NCBI RefSeq assembly: GCF_905475395.1
Contig: NC_058337.1
Coordinates: 95,598,368 to 95,662,367, forward strand
Reading direction: 5' to 3'
Length of the DNA: 64,000 bases
Origin: Chrysoperla carnea
Taxonomy: Eukaryota; Arthropoda; Insecta; Neuroptera; Chrysopidae
Under the pieces are notes generated by a model. It had not been told where the DNA came from. It searched no databases and saw only the letters and a program-made list of their open reading frames with translations. The stretch's first letter is position 1. Each line of letters opens with the position of its first letter. Shown piece after piece: positions 38,801 through 45,064 of the stretch. A program made the position numbers and the translations under genes.

Positions 38801-39505
38801 CTTATATTGCCGATAATGTTTTTAATTGCATGTTTATTCTTGGTTTGTCTACCAGTGTTCTTACAACCAATGTATACCTTGATAGGTATTCTAATTACAT
38901 TATCAGGTAAACAAATTCCCAGATAATTTTCAGTCAAATACTTCCCATTCCGTAGTGATTCATGAAAAATAAATTTCCGTGTATGATTTCGATACGACTA
39001 GCTCTGAAATCGGTTCGCAGCAATCGGAAATTGAAAGGATGATTTAAAATCAATAATATTATCTTCTTTTAATTTTCGATTACTCCCCACAAGGTTAGGA
39101 ATACACAATTATAATAATTAACAGTGTATATACTAGATTCTAAACAAAAAGCACCATTCCTTAAAAAAAAACTCATGTGTGCGGTTGCAAATGTTAATAT
39201 AGTTAGTTAATAATTATTACCCGGCTGCGCGATGCAAAGAAACAACTTAGCTTTAAAATTTCATAGTGATAAGATATATTAGGGAGCGTTTTTTTGCAAT
39301 CTCCAATTATTATAAATTTAGTATTAAATTATAAATTGCTTTAATTTCTATTTCATTTTTAGGAATTCCATTTTATTATTTATGTGTAAAATGGGAAAAT
39401 AAACCAAAAAGTTACGATAATGTTTCTGGATGCATAACAAGATTTATTCAAGCAGTACTGAATGTGACATCTGCAGATGAAAGTGTGAAACTTGGAGAAT
39501 TGTAA
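8309..39505 (+). CDS. SLC7-family amino acid transporter, LAT/y+LAT light-chain type (7 exons, 498 aa)
   Basis: Joining 8309-8807, 20046-20171, 22456-22597, 36211-36334, 37898-38098, 38645-38906 and 39363-39505 gives an unbroken 498-residue protein with GT-AG junctions and compatible phases, the usual length for this family. It should be a 12-helix APC-fold plasma-membrane exchanger of neutral (perhaps large neutral or y+L) amino acids. Visible hallmarks: the unwound helix-1 motif [12 protein letters not shown] (48-59); Cys151 in the helix 3-4 loop, the position that in LAT light chains forms the disulfide to the SLC3A2/4F2hc heavy chain; [16 protein letters not shown] (236-251), whose F236 aligns with the LAT1 gating Phe; and RPIKVNL in the C-terminal half. 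The ATG at 8309 follows AAA and opens directly into the hydrophilic N-terminus. The closest Drosophila relatives are probably minidiscs or JhI-21; I cannot separate orthologs by eye. Introns 1 (11.2 kb) and 3 (13.6 kb) are filled with repeats. Confidence 0.95.
9194..9475 (-). repeat. tRNA-like SINE fragment joined to an insect telomeric-type (TTAGG)n tract
   Basis: On the minus strand, GGTTTGATTCC (9424-9434) fits the RNA polymerase III B box, inside the tRNA-like GGGTAGCGGGTTTGATTCCC. A convincing A box was not found. About 230 bp further along this strand the element runs into AACCT repeats, read on the + strand as four TTAGG, one TTTGG and two TTAGG (9196-9235). TTAGG is the insect telomere unit, but short interstitial tracts are common. 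Confidence 0.5.
11599..12079 (-). mobile_element. Non-autonomous Helitron-like element
   Basis: Read on the minus strand it starts A|TCCCTATTATATTATAAA and ends GGGCGGGTATCTAGCTAG|T. This is the TC...CTRR structure inserted between A and T, without target duplication, that defines Helitrons. A short GCCC/GGGC stem lies about 13 nt before the end. The (GTTT)n run followed by TTACGCC near the start and the GGGCGGGTATCTAG end are widespread in insect non-autonomous Helitrons. The interior has a ~35-bp inverted repeat (CTTTAATTTATGGTT near 11787 and its complement near 11858). No Rep/helicase ORF. Confidence 0.65.
12540..12975. repeat. Degenerate tandem repeat, unit about 165 bp
   Basis: TTGACCTTCCTTTCACTCCC near 12616 recurs as TTGACCTCCTTTCATTCTAT near 12783. 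Each is followed by ATTATCTGATCAG or ATATCAGATCAG and later by a CATACCAAC/CATATCAAC block and a GGG-rich run. Heavily diverged, so the boundaries are approximate. Confidence 0.45.
15640..15930. other. Locally GC-richer block of unknown origin
   Basis: Less AT-rich than its surroundings, with ordinary-looking words such as GACCTGCTAGCCACAGCCGC. No frame is open for long and no domain was recognised. An old exon, pseudogene or transposon fragment are all possible. Confidence 0.3.
16871..16905. repeat. AT dinucleotide microsatellite
   Basis: An uninterrupted run of alternating A/T of about 25 bases flanked by AATATT and AATATATC. Confidence 0.85.
17270..18032 (+). mobile_element. Non-autonomous Helitron-like element
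   Basis: Starts A|TCTATATATAAAAATATG and ends GGCCGGGTCATCTAG|T, giving the TC...CTAG termini and A/T insertion site of Helitrons. The 5' part has the GGCTTAACCGATTCGAA block often seen in such elements. The interior carries an eleven-G run (17761-17771) and the block GGCTAAGTATAGTATAGCTA, shared with a degraded copy at 56.8-57.0 kb. No Rep/helicase ORF is present; the short open stretches on its minus strand are not recognisable proteins. Confidence 0.6.
19177..19445 (+). repeat. Repeat family D, 5' fragment
   Basis: Shares with the full copies the TTTGTAAC, AAAATTTTGGTATCGGTGTT, CACGATAACTCAAAAA, GATATCAAGCTGAA and GAGTTCGTAAATGAGCAACA blocks, in that order, then breaks off after GGTCAATTGAGC. 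The block AGTTTGTAACACTTAATTGG is rearranged relative to the others. Confidence 0.75.
19677..19974. mobile_element. hAT-like MITE, 298 bp, perfect 8-bp target duplication
   Basis: Both ends carry CAGTGGCGTAGCTA in inverted orientation (14 bp perfect), and the element is flanked by identical AGCCCGTA at 19669-19676 and 19975-19982. TIRs beginning CAGNG with an 8-bp duplication are diagnostic of hAT. It is GC-rich near both ends (GGGCCCT on each side), and has no transposase. Lies 71 bp upstream of SLC7 exon 2 without disturbing the acceptor. Confidence 0.88.
20046..20171 (+). CDS. SLC7 transporter exon 2 (residues 167-208)
   Basis: Acceptor TTTTTTTGATAG, donor CAAG|GTAAGT. Encodes [17 protein letters not shown] and then [14 protein letters not shown], the helix 4-5 segment that follows exon 1 without gap in LAT relatives. 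Too short to stand out as an ORF on its own. Confidence 0.93.
20415..20951 (+). repeat. Repeat family D, copy 2 (subfamily lacking the CRE block)
   Basis: Full-length: starts TATACCATGTATATGAAATA, ends TTGTTTGTTTTCACTTG. Where copies 1 and 3 have GGCTATTTAA...ACGTGACG, this copy and the one at 57.7 kb have TGTGTGAAATATATGTATG and AGAGTAATCAACA, which defines a second subfamily. Confidence 0.88.
21330..21690. repeat. Diverged tandem duplication, period about 197 bp
   Basis: Two copies of a block starting TTTTTGAGTGTGATA, with GCTTAATACCGCC, CTCGCTCTCTGA, AGCAAAGATTTT, AATCAATAAT and AGAATCGATAAAAAT in the same order. The second copy has a small internal repeat of TTTTTATGGAAA. It extends from about 21330-21484 to about 21527-21690. 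Confidence 0.8.
21955..22291. mobile_element. TA-flanked MITE, Tc1/mariner-like
   Basis: The left end is TA|CAGGGTGTTCCGTAAG and the reverse complement of the right end is TA|CAGAGTGGTTTACGAA, imperfect inverted repeats flanked by TA dinucleotides. Several TGACTGA words lie inside. No transposase ORF. The TIR match is short, so this is a reasonable but not certain call. Confidence 0.5.
22456..22597 (+). CDS. SLC7 transporter exon 3 (residues 209-255)
   Basis: Acceptor ATCTTTTCAG, donor CATACAG|GTTAGT, ending in phase 2. Encodes the extracellular loop and helix 6 with [20 protein letters not shown], the substrate-gating region of LAT transporters; NVS (210-212) and NYS (221-223) are potential glycosylation sites. 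Confidence 0.94.
24281..24752. repeat. Inverted pair of a conserved ~28-bp motif
   Basis: GTTAGAAGTTATACTTCTTT followed by GGCG near 24283 is matched, reverse-complemented, near 24727-24752 (GTTATTGAAGTTATACTTCT followed by TTTGGCGCGT). The inner GAAGTTATACTTC is itself nearly palindromic. Could be the ends of a MITE of about 470 bp, but no target duplication was found. Confidence 0.4.
26330..26710 (+). repeat. Degenerate minisatellite ending in a Helitron-like 3' terminus
   Basis: About a dozen imperfect units of roughly 28 bp built on GAATGATCTGAAATGTTCC-like words. Many contain alternating GAA/TTC triplets (TTCTTGAA, TTCAAGAA, TTCTAGAA, TTCCGGAA), the pattern of heat-shock elements. The block ends in CCTGGGCAACACCGAGC...GCAGCTAG|T, a 3' end typical of insect Helitrons (CTAG followed by T). 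The 5' end of the element was not found. Confidence 0.55.
28281..28405 (-). repeat. Repeat family D, antisense 5' fragment
   Basis: Reverse-complemented it reads TATACCCTGTAAATATCAAA, then AAGTTTGTAATGCTTAG, AAATATTAATGCTACA and AAAATTTTGGTATAGG, the first ~125 bp of family D. It is the only copy in opposite orientation, and contains a poly-A/T run. Confidence 0.75.
28803..28867 (+). ncRNA. Candidate miRNA-sized hairpin inside SLC7 intron 3
   Basis: A 24-nt arm starting GTGTTTTACCATTCTAAG is followed by a 17-nt loop and a 24-nt arm that pairs at 23 of 24 positions; G-U pairs could extend the base by about three more. Stem and loop sizes fit an insect pre-miRNA, and the gene's transcript would carry it. 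However, the near-perfect pairing is also what a tiny palindromic MITE or hairpin siRNA source would show. No small-RNA data are available. Confidence 0.3.
32098..32735 (-). repeat. Inverted two-unit copy of the 316-bp satellite
   Basis: The reverse complement reproduces the array at 1.5-2.9 kb: TTTTGATAAACCAAGTATGT, GTGGAGTCCTGGTCCCGG, AAGTGATAGCTA, AGCTGAAAAGAATGACC. The two units are spaced 315 bp (ATACTTGGTT at 32331 and 32646), each with TGACGTCA (32390-32397 and 32715-32722). They carry the GGTCCCGG...AAGCACATAAG variant of the array's edge units, not that of its interior. Confidence 0.9.
33139..33313. mobile_element. Foldback element with a 13-G run in one arm
   Basis: ATTAGCC...TTCTCTGAAGACTTGGGG, then TGAGGTTATGATCT, is matched by the reverse complement at the other end with few differences. 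The arms are about 68 bp and the loop about 40 bp. The left arm has thirteen consecutive G (33163-33175), whereas the right arm's complement reads GGGGAGGGGGTAGG. No clear target duplication. Non-coding. Confidence 0.75.
34145..34304 (-). repeat. Dispersed repeat family E, copy 1
   Basis: Its reverse complement closely matches the + strand at 63.5 kb: AAAAATGATATCGACTT, GTGTCGATCGAAGCGTATTA, ACGGCA, CCGCAAA, CTGGGAAGTTATT, GTGTGGACCTC. No ORF or terminal structure was seen, so the class is unknown. Confidence 0.85.
34652..35265. mobile_element. Tc1/mariner-like non-autonomous element, 614 bp
   Basis: The left end TA|CAGGACATTCAAAAAGTCCC and the reverse complement of the right end TA|CAAGGCATTCAAAAAGTTCC form inverted repeats with TA target duplications on both sides (34650-34651, 35266-35267). 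CATTCAAAAAGTCCCGACACG-type ends are common in mariner-like elements. An open stretch of 63 codons lies inside but shows no DDE/D transposase motif; the element appears to be a deletion derivative or MITE. Confidence 0.75.
36211..36334 (+). CDS. SLC7 transporter exon 4 (residues 256-297)
   Basis: Acceptor TTCTTTTCAG, donor GTC|GTAAGT, phase 0. Completes Arg256 and encodes [19 protein letters not shown] and a helix-7 segment ending in SNPAVAV, which matches the SSEAVAV block of LAT proteins and continues directly into exon 5. Confidence 0.94.
36335..37897 (+). other. SLC7 intron 4, 1.6 kb
   Basis: AT-rich spacer between exons 4 and 5. No repeat structure or coding sequence was recognised. Confidence 0.6.
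37898..38098 (+). CDS. SLC7 transporter exon 5 (residues 298-364)
   Basis: Acceptor TTTTTCGTAG (an unusual G at -4), donor ACT|GTAAGT, exactly 67 codons. Encodes [20 protein letters not shown], then [20 protein letters not shown] and MTPVPSLIF, the helix 8-9 segment and the strongly conserved S-R-L-F...EGHLP loop. Confidence 0.95.
38645..38906 (+). CDS. SLC7 transporter exon 6 (residues 365-451)
   Basis: Acceptor TTTTTGTTTCAG, donor TCAG|GTAAAC, phase 1. Encodes [20 protein letters not shown], the [17 protein letters not shown] block and helices 10-12. The open frame is continuous upstream and downstream, but splicing at these sites gives the family's exact continuation. Confidence 0.94.
39363..39505 (+). 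CDS. SLC7 transporter exon 7, C-terminus (residues 452-498)
   Basis: Acceptor TTCATTTTTAG. Encodes [15 protein letters not shown], the last helix plus the K-W-x-N-K-P motif seen at this point in LAT proteins, then a cytosolic tail ending KLGEL and a TAA at 39503-39505. Confidence 0.93.
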
Positions 39506-39653
39506 AGAAATTTATGAAGACTTTTACTCATATAATTTTAAAGAGTATTATCATCCAATACACAAACCTTCATAAATCATTACAATGATAAACTTGATAT
39601 TATGTATAGATAAAAATATTTTATCACAAATTTAAGGCTGAAATTATTTTGAA

Positions 39654-39671
39654 AATAAACGATTCAATAAA
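39654..39671 (+). terminator. Poly(A) signals of the SLC7 gene
   Basis: Two AATAAA hexamers (39654-39659 and 39666-39671) lie about 150-165 nt after the stop codon. The actual cleavage site cannot be read from the sequence. Confidence 0.6.
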
Positions 39672-41314
39672 AAAAATTTCGTTTCTTATGTTTACTAATT
39701 TGAGCGAATATTTAGAAAGAGCTTTAGATTTTTTATGTTTGGTTAATACCTATGTTACTTCAGTTTTTTTATTGACATCCCAAATTATTGAATTTTTTAC
39801 TCGAACATAAAAGTATTATACTGTCCAAATAGAATTTTGATACAAAAAAACTTGGAAAAATATAGTTGTATTTAATGTAACTGATGTAGGTTTGTGTATT
39901 TGGAACATTGTGTCGTCCATAAAATAATAGACGATGAGCCTTGAATGAAGCGAAATTTCCTTGGTCATTTTTCTATCTTTTTGAGGATTAATAATGGAAA
40001 ATTTGATAATAAAGAATTTGAAGAGTTAACCGTGGCTCGAGTGTCGAATTAATGAAAATCGAGTTTTTCAGCAACTCTTTTTGTCTGCTATATATGATCA
40101 AATAAATTATTGGCAACAGGATATGTTGATAAAAATGTTGAGAAATGGTTTCGTTTTTTTGACAGTTGCAAATTTCCTACCATTTTTTTAAGTATCCTGT
40201 TTGCAAAAATTTTCTTTTAACATATACTCCTCGAAAATTTCTTTATTACCAAACTTACCTTTATCAATCCTAAAAAAGGCAGACAAAATGAATCAAGGGA
40301 ATTTTGCTTTTTATAGCCTCACGATCTATAATCTTGATTTTATAAACACAACTTTTTTTCCTTTTAAGGATTTATGTTTTTCAATATTAATTAACTTTCC
40401 CCAACAGTGAAAGTATAATTTTATGGCATTGTACTGGGACCATTTTTAAGGATACATCCCAGTATTATAAAAATATCCATTCTTGCTTATAATTTTGATT
40501 GTTTGTTTGATCTCAAGTGTTAAAATTCAAATATGTGCGTGATGCGTATAAATTTTTTGCATTTTCTAATGACCTACGTTCTTGTACTAAATATAGTTAC
40601 CAAGCATTCCCTTAAATGTACAAAGTTTTGATTTGCGGTCAAGAAAATTGTATGAATTTTTTTATAATAAATAAAGGATTTGATATTATTTTAATGTTCT
40701 GAAGGTTGTAAATTCTATGTAGATTTTTATTACCAATTTTTTTTTCTGTTTTTGAAAATAAACTTTAAAATCTTAAAATGTAATTGACTGAATAGCAAAA
40801 AAAAAATTCTCTGCACGTAAGATTATCGTAAAAATATAGATTTCAATTGTTAATAGGGTTACCATCTTTCCCGAAGTGAGAGGATATATTCACGCCGTCG
40901 TTTTCAGGAATTTATTCGTAGTCTTACGAGTTTGTTTATTTTTGCATGAGAATTTACCTATTTATTAATTTTGAAACATTGTTTTGTGTAGAGTGTATCA
41001 TAAATATGAATTAAACAAAATTGATAATGAAAGCTAACTGAAATTGAGGGTGATCATTTATTGTAATTTGAGTATTATATTATTATATCCGTTTCGGCTA
41101 AAGATGGAACGTCATTTACTTGATTGGTTTAAAAAAGTACACGTCCATTTATTTGTAAAGTAGAAAAAATGCAATATTGCATTGTTCATATTTAAAATTC
41201 ATTGGTAATTTTATTATTATTCCTGTGGATTAATTATATACTTTTACATTGCGGTAATCATTTTCCTTTTTAACAAATGTATGTTTTCTAAATCACTTTT
41301 AACTAATATCTTAT
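39672..41314. other. Intergenic spacer, no gene seen
   Basis: Between the transporter poly(A) signals and the palindrome cluster. A 69-codon open stretch near 40201 is low-complexity and unrecognised. Confidence 0.55.
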
Positions 41315-41470
41315 CAGTCAAATTGATTTTGACTGAAGCTTCCAACAGTTAACGATTTTCAGTGATGTTGTCAATATCGACTGAAGCCTCCAGTCAATAT
41401 CGATTCTAACTTATTTCTCCAGTCAATATCGATATTGACTGTTTTTTCAGTCAGAACCAATTTTGACTGG
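41315..41470. promoter_or_regulatory. Cluster of CAGTCAA...TTGACTG palindromes with one DRE core
   Basis: Within 156 bp there are five related sites. One, 41420-41441, is a perfect 22-bp palindrome made of CAGTCAATATC and its reverse complement; its centre is TATCGATA (41427-41434), the DREF recognition element of flies. Two partial copies, GTCAATATCGACTG (41370) and CAGTCAATATCGATTC (41391), precede it. Two diverged full palindromes (CAGTCAAATTGA...TTGACTG at 41315, CAGTCAGAACC...TTTTGACTG at 41448) flank the cluster. It lies 1.1 kb upstream of the sorting nexin start. A regulatory or boundary role is inference. Confidence 0.5.
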
Positions 41471-42324
41471 TTAAGGGATGTTACTTTAACATACACCAGA
41501 ACTGTTTTCTTATTTTTATGAAAAGAATCTTCCCTAAAATTTGTTTGCAATATTAATCATACATCCTACACAAAATAATTGGCATAGAAAATCGCAATTT
41601 TTATAGACTCTGTGATAGCTTATAAAAAAGAAATTTTTGTAACAATTTTTATTATACAAGGGTCCCAGTATTATTTTTCATTGTAATTTTAAAATATCGA
41701 ATATCATAAATCAAACTTACAATAACTTATTATCAATATTTTATGATGTTTGATATCCATTTTAATTTTGTTATGAATATTTATATTGTACAGATTTTTA
41801 TATAAACTTTTCGTTTTTCTATGAATTTGTAACAAATTAAACAAAAATAAAATTTAGCTATTGAGGTCATTAAATAAAATTTATTAGTCATACAGTGAGT
41901 GTGTCGTCAAATATAATTTGGACTATAATTATTATATTATATTGTATGTATTAATCATAATAAAGAATAATACAAATAATAATAAAATGAACAAACGACT
42001 GCATTAATGATTAAATACAATTTGGAGTCATAAAATAAAAATTTATAATTATTATATATTATCACGGCTTTGTATCATATTCAAAAATAAATTGTATACC
42101 AAACATAAATTTTGTATTTTATTTTTTTTTTTGATATTATAATAAAATTACTGATCTCCTAAATTTTGATTAGTAAGTTTTATAAGTTATAACCTAAAAA
42201 TTTATTTGTTTTGATTTTCGTAACATTTCCCTTCGTTTGTTTAATTTTTTTATCTAATTATAATATTTTCATTTGTTTATTATTTGAAATTCAAATAACA
42301 GAAAAGTTATTATAAAAAGTTGGT

Positions 42325-42341
42325 TGACGTCATTATATAAA
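42325..42341 (+). promoter_or_regulatory. Candidate CRE plus TATA promoter of the sorting nexin gene
   Basis: TGACGTCA (42325-42332), a consensus cAMP-response/ATF site, is followed directly by TATATAAA (42334-42341), about 230 bp upstream of the ATG. A start around 42365-42370 would give a 5'UTR of about 200 nt. No convincing initiator was seen. In so AT-rich a spacer the TATA alone means little; the adjoining CRE is what makes this notable. Confidence 0.35.
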
Positions 42342-42570
42342 TAAAAAAAAAAACATTGCATATCAAGATAAATTAAATAATCTTATTAAAACTAGTTATT
42401 TATTTCTGTATTTTCCAAACTTAGATAATAAAAAAGTACATAAGGAAGTATGATTATTTTTTTCATTTATTAAATATGTCATTCTTTGTTTGATTTCGCT
42501 TTCATAAATATTTGTGTATAAACAAGGGATTGGAAAAACAGGGTGAATACTGAATAAAGAAAAGAAAGGG

Positions 42571-42691
42571 ATGAATCAGGATTTAAGTAAATTAGGTTGG
42601 ATGGGTGATAACCAAAATGGTGGTGGAAAACGAAAATCGGATGGCGAATATACGACGGACGGTGTAAGAAAATCTGATGACGTTGAAAATG
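42571..42691 (+). CDS. Snx21: Sorting nexin exon 1 (residues 1-40)
   Basis: Codes a Gly/Lys/Asp-rich leader (NQNGGGKRKSDGEYTTDG). Donor AAATG|GTAAGT, phase 1, the G completing Glu41 with AA of exon 2. Too short to appear as a long ORF; included because phase and position fit and no other upstream in-frame ATG exists after the TGA. Confidence 0.82.
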
Positions 42692-45064
42692 GTAAGTAAT
42701 TTTTTTATTATTATTTATTTTCTAAAAATTTATTCAACAAGAATTATATTGACGTCAATGTCGTTATAAAGGGTGGTTTTATATTTCTAATAATAGAGTG
42801 AAGTAATCTATAAATGATTAATCATTTTTCCTTGAAAATATTTGTAATGCTTTTAAATGTTATTTTCCATTCAGTTTATAAACATGTTGAGAAAAATCAA
42901 ATGCTTAGTGACCATATTGCGTTTAATGGGTATTTTGTGATCTAAATTTATTTTGAACTATTTAAAGTGTGTAGTTTTTGATGTATTTATGAAATTTAGT
43001 GATATGTGAAATTAAAAGTAATGTTTTTGTTTTATTAGAACTGAGTAAATCTATAAATTCGACGGAGGAGATTCCGCCACCAATGTTTGATATCATATCA
43101 GCAGTAAGTGTTTTAGAAGACGAAAATCTTGAAAGAAAATATGTTTTATATACAGTACGTGTTCGACATGGGTCAGCGAGGGCTGATTTACATACGACGA
43201 CTATTGATAGACGGTATACCGATTTCTTGACACTCTATGAAACCTTAAAAAAAGATGGTTCTGAACAGTTAAGCTCATACACATTTCCTCGAAAGGTAAT
43301 ATTTTTTTTTTTAAATTTATCGTTTGGAAATCTATTTTTAATGTCATTGGTTTTTAGGCAATTGTTGGCAATTTTTCACAAAGGCTTATTAACGAACGTA
43401 GTAAAAAATTTGAACAATTATTAGAATTAATATCTAAAGACTCGAAATTACGAAGTTCAATTGCTTTACTGAATTTTTTACAAGATAAGGAACTGAAAAT
43501 TGCTTTGGAATTATGTGGCCAACAAAGATATGATATTGCTGAACCAATTTTAAAAAATAGTTTTCGGCTGCTAAATAAGGTACGTTTATAAATCAAAAGG
43601 TTTCTGTTAACATTAGTTTAGGAGATAAAGCGTCATTCATTTCATGAATCTTATCATTTGCTATCTAGTAAATAAACTTTTGAATCTATTAGGAGCATTT
43701 TTCTAATCATATAAACAGCGTGCTCATTCGAAAAAGATGAATTTGGCAAAGTATATGTCGAAAAAGGTAATTACATCGTATTAGGTCTCATAAAAAAGAT
43801 AAAATCCCTCCATAGCACACGGCTCTATGAATCGATCTTTAAATTGAAATCAATTCATTTTTCAGTTAAAGCTAATTGAAGAAAGCAATGATTAGCTAAG
43901 CGTGGTTTACGTTACTTGTCGTTGGAACTAATTTTGTGCTTGATTTTGCAAATGACTGAACAGTCATCAAATTAGAGACGAGTAATATATCTCTCCAAAT
44001 AATAAATCGAACAGTGTTCTGATGCTGATCCCATCCATCCTAATCACAGAAATCGCTTTCAAACACATATCTAGTCCCCGGCAATTTTGATTCGTGTTTA
44101 CCTCGAAATATAACGATTTAACGATTGGCTGTTTTTGTTCCGCTAATTGGTTCTAATTATCATTTACACCACAGAATACAAAACTGATAATAAGCGTCCG
44201 AATTTTTATATATTTTAGGGCGACACAAGCTATTAAATTAAAGTAGTTATAGATCAGATTCCTTGACCTATTTAAAGTAAATTTCAAGGTTAAGTGACTA
44301 ACTCATACGCCATTTACCATGAACTTTCAATTTTTATTGATATGAAATGGTCATGGATTTTTTACTTTTATGAAATGAAATTACGATCTGGAATTACTGG
44401 ATTTATAAATTAGTTTGTTATTGGCCAAAAGTTTAAGTTTAAAACGGTTCTAAAACTGATTTAATTTTCATTAAAATCATTGTTTGATATACGTTTTACG
44501 GACATAGATTTTGGCTCGGTAACAATTACTTACGAGTTTTCATATCTTTTTAGTTCATATGAACTTAATATTTTAAATTCATATTCTGAATAAAAAACTT
44601 CCAAACCACAATACTTAGAGTTACTTTGATATGCCAGAACTTTTTAACATAAACTCAGTGTATAAGTATTTTATGAATATGATTTCTAATTAATCATTCA
44701 TTGACAATTTTTTCAGGTTTATACTGATCGCTCGGCTGCTGTGTTATTATCGTTATGTAGACTTGTTGGATGTTATGCTGTGACACCGGGCACAGTAAAT
44801 GGTTCAGCTGAACGATGGGCAACTTTAGCTTTACATCGATATGAAGGTGTTAGTGATGCTGATTTATTAATGCTTTATGGCCCGCTTTTAGAAACATGCT
44901 TAAAATTATGGGAACGAAATGGAAAAGATTGGCAATTAATTAAGGAACGATTAGCTGATATGAAACGTCGAGGAGTTTGTATGCCAACAAAAACTTTATT
45001 AGAAGCTGTTAACGATTTAGACATAAATTATCGTAGCTTGCCAAGTAATTATTTTAACGCATAA
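42571..45064 (+). CDS. Snx21: Sorting nexin, SNX20/SNX21 type: PX plus PXB domain (4 exons, 315 aa)
   Basis: Joining 42571-42691, 43039-43295, 43358-43579 and 44717-45064 gives 315 residues, close to human SNX20 (316). The PX domain (about 57-175) keeps the PtdIns3P-binding pattern: RRYTDF (98-103), FPRK (123-126, the FPxK lysine) and R140 in NERSKKFEQLL. The rest (about 176-315) is the helical PXB domain of SNX20/21, with ALELCGQQRYDIAEPILKNS, ERWATLALHRYEG and LLMLYGPLLETCLKLWERNG. Expected role: recruitment to PtdIns3P-rich early endosomes and cargo or scaffold binding through PXB. The first ~50 residues are hydrophilic and probably disordered. The start is supported by an in-frame TGA at 42544-42546 and G at -3. 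It is a separate transcription unit from the transporter upstream. Drosophila ortholog name Snx21 is from memory. Confidence 0.92.
42748..42759. promoter_or_regulatory. Palindromic CRE in sorting nexin intron 1
   Basis: ATTGACGTCAAT is a perfect 12-bp palindrome with the full TGACGTCA octamer, 57 bp into the first intron. Together with the site at 42325 it brackets exon 1. Function is inferred. Confidence 0.35.
43039..43295 (+). CDS. Snx21: Sorting nexin exon 2 (residues 41-126)
   Basis: Acceptor TGTTTTATTAG, donor CGAAAG|GTAATA, phase 0. Holds the PX domain beta-sheet (DIISAVSVLEDE...YVLYTVRVRHG), the RRY motif and FPRK, the donor falling immediately after the PX lysine. Confidence 0.93.
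43358..43579 (+). CDS. Snx21: Sorting nexin exon 3 (residues 127-200)
   Basis: Acceptor GGTTTTTAG after an intron of only 62 bp, donor AATAAG|GTACGT, exactly 74 codons. Codes the rest of PX (AIVGNFSQRLINERSKKFEQ) and the start of PXB. The frame differs from the open frame that runs through the short intron, so splicing is needed. Confidence 0.93.
44717..45064 (+). CDS. Snx21: Sorting nexin exon 4, C-terminus (residues 201-315)
   Basis: Acceptor CAATTTTTTCAG. Codes VYTDRSAAVLLSLCRLVGCY and the remaining PXB helices, ending LPSNYFNA and TAA at 45062-45064. Confidence 0.94.
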   Translation, partial: VYTDRSAAVLLSLCRLVGCYAVTPGTVNGSAERWATLALHRYEGVSDADLLMLYGPLLETCLKLWERNGKDWQLIKERLADMKRRGVCMPTKTLLEAVNDLDINYRSLPSNYFNA

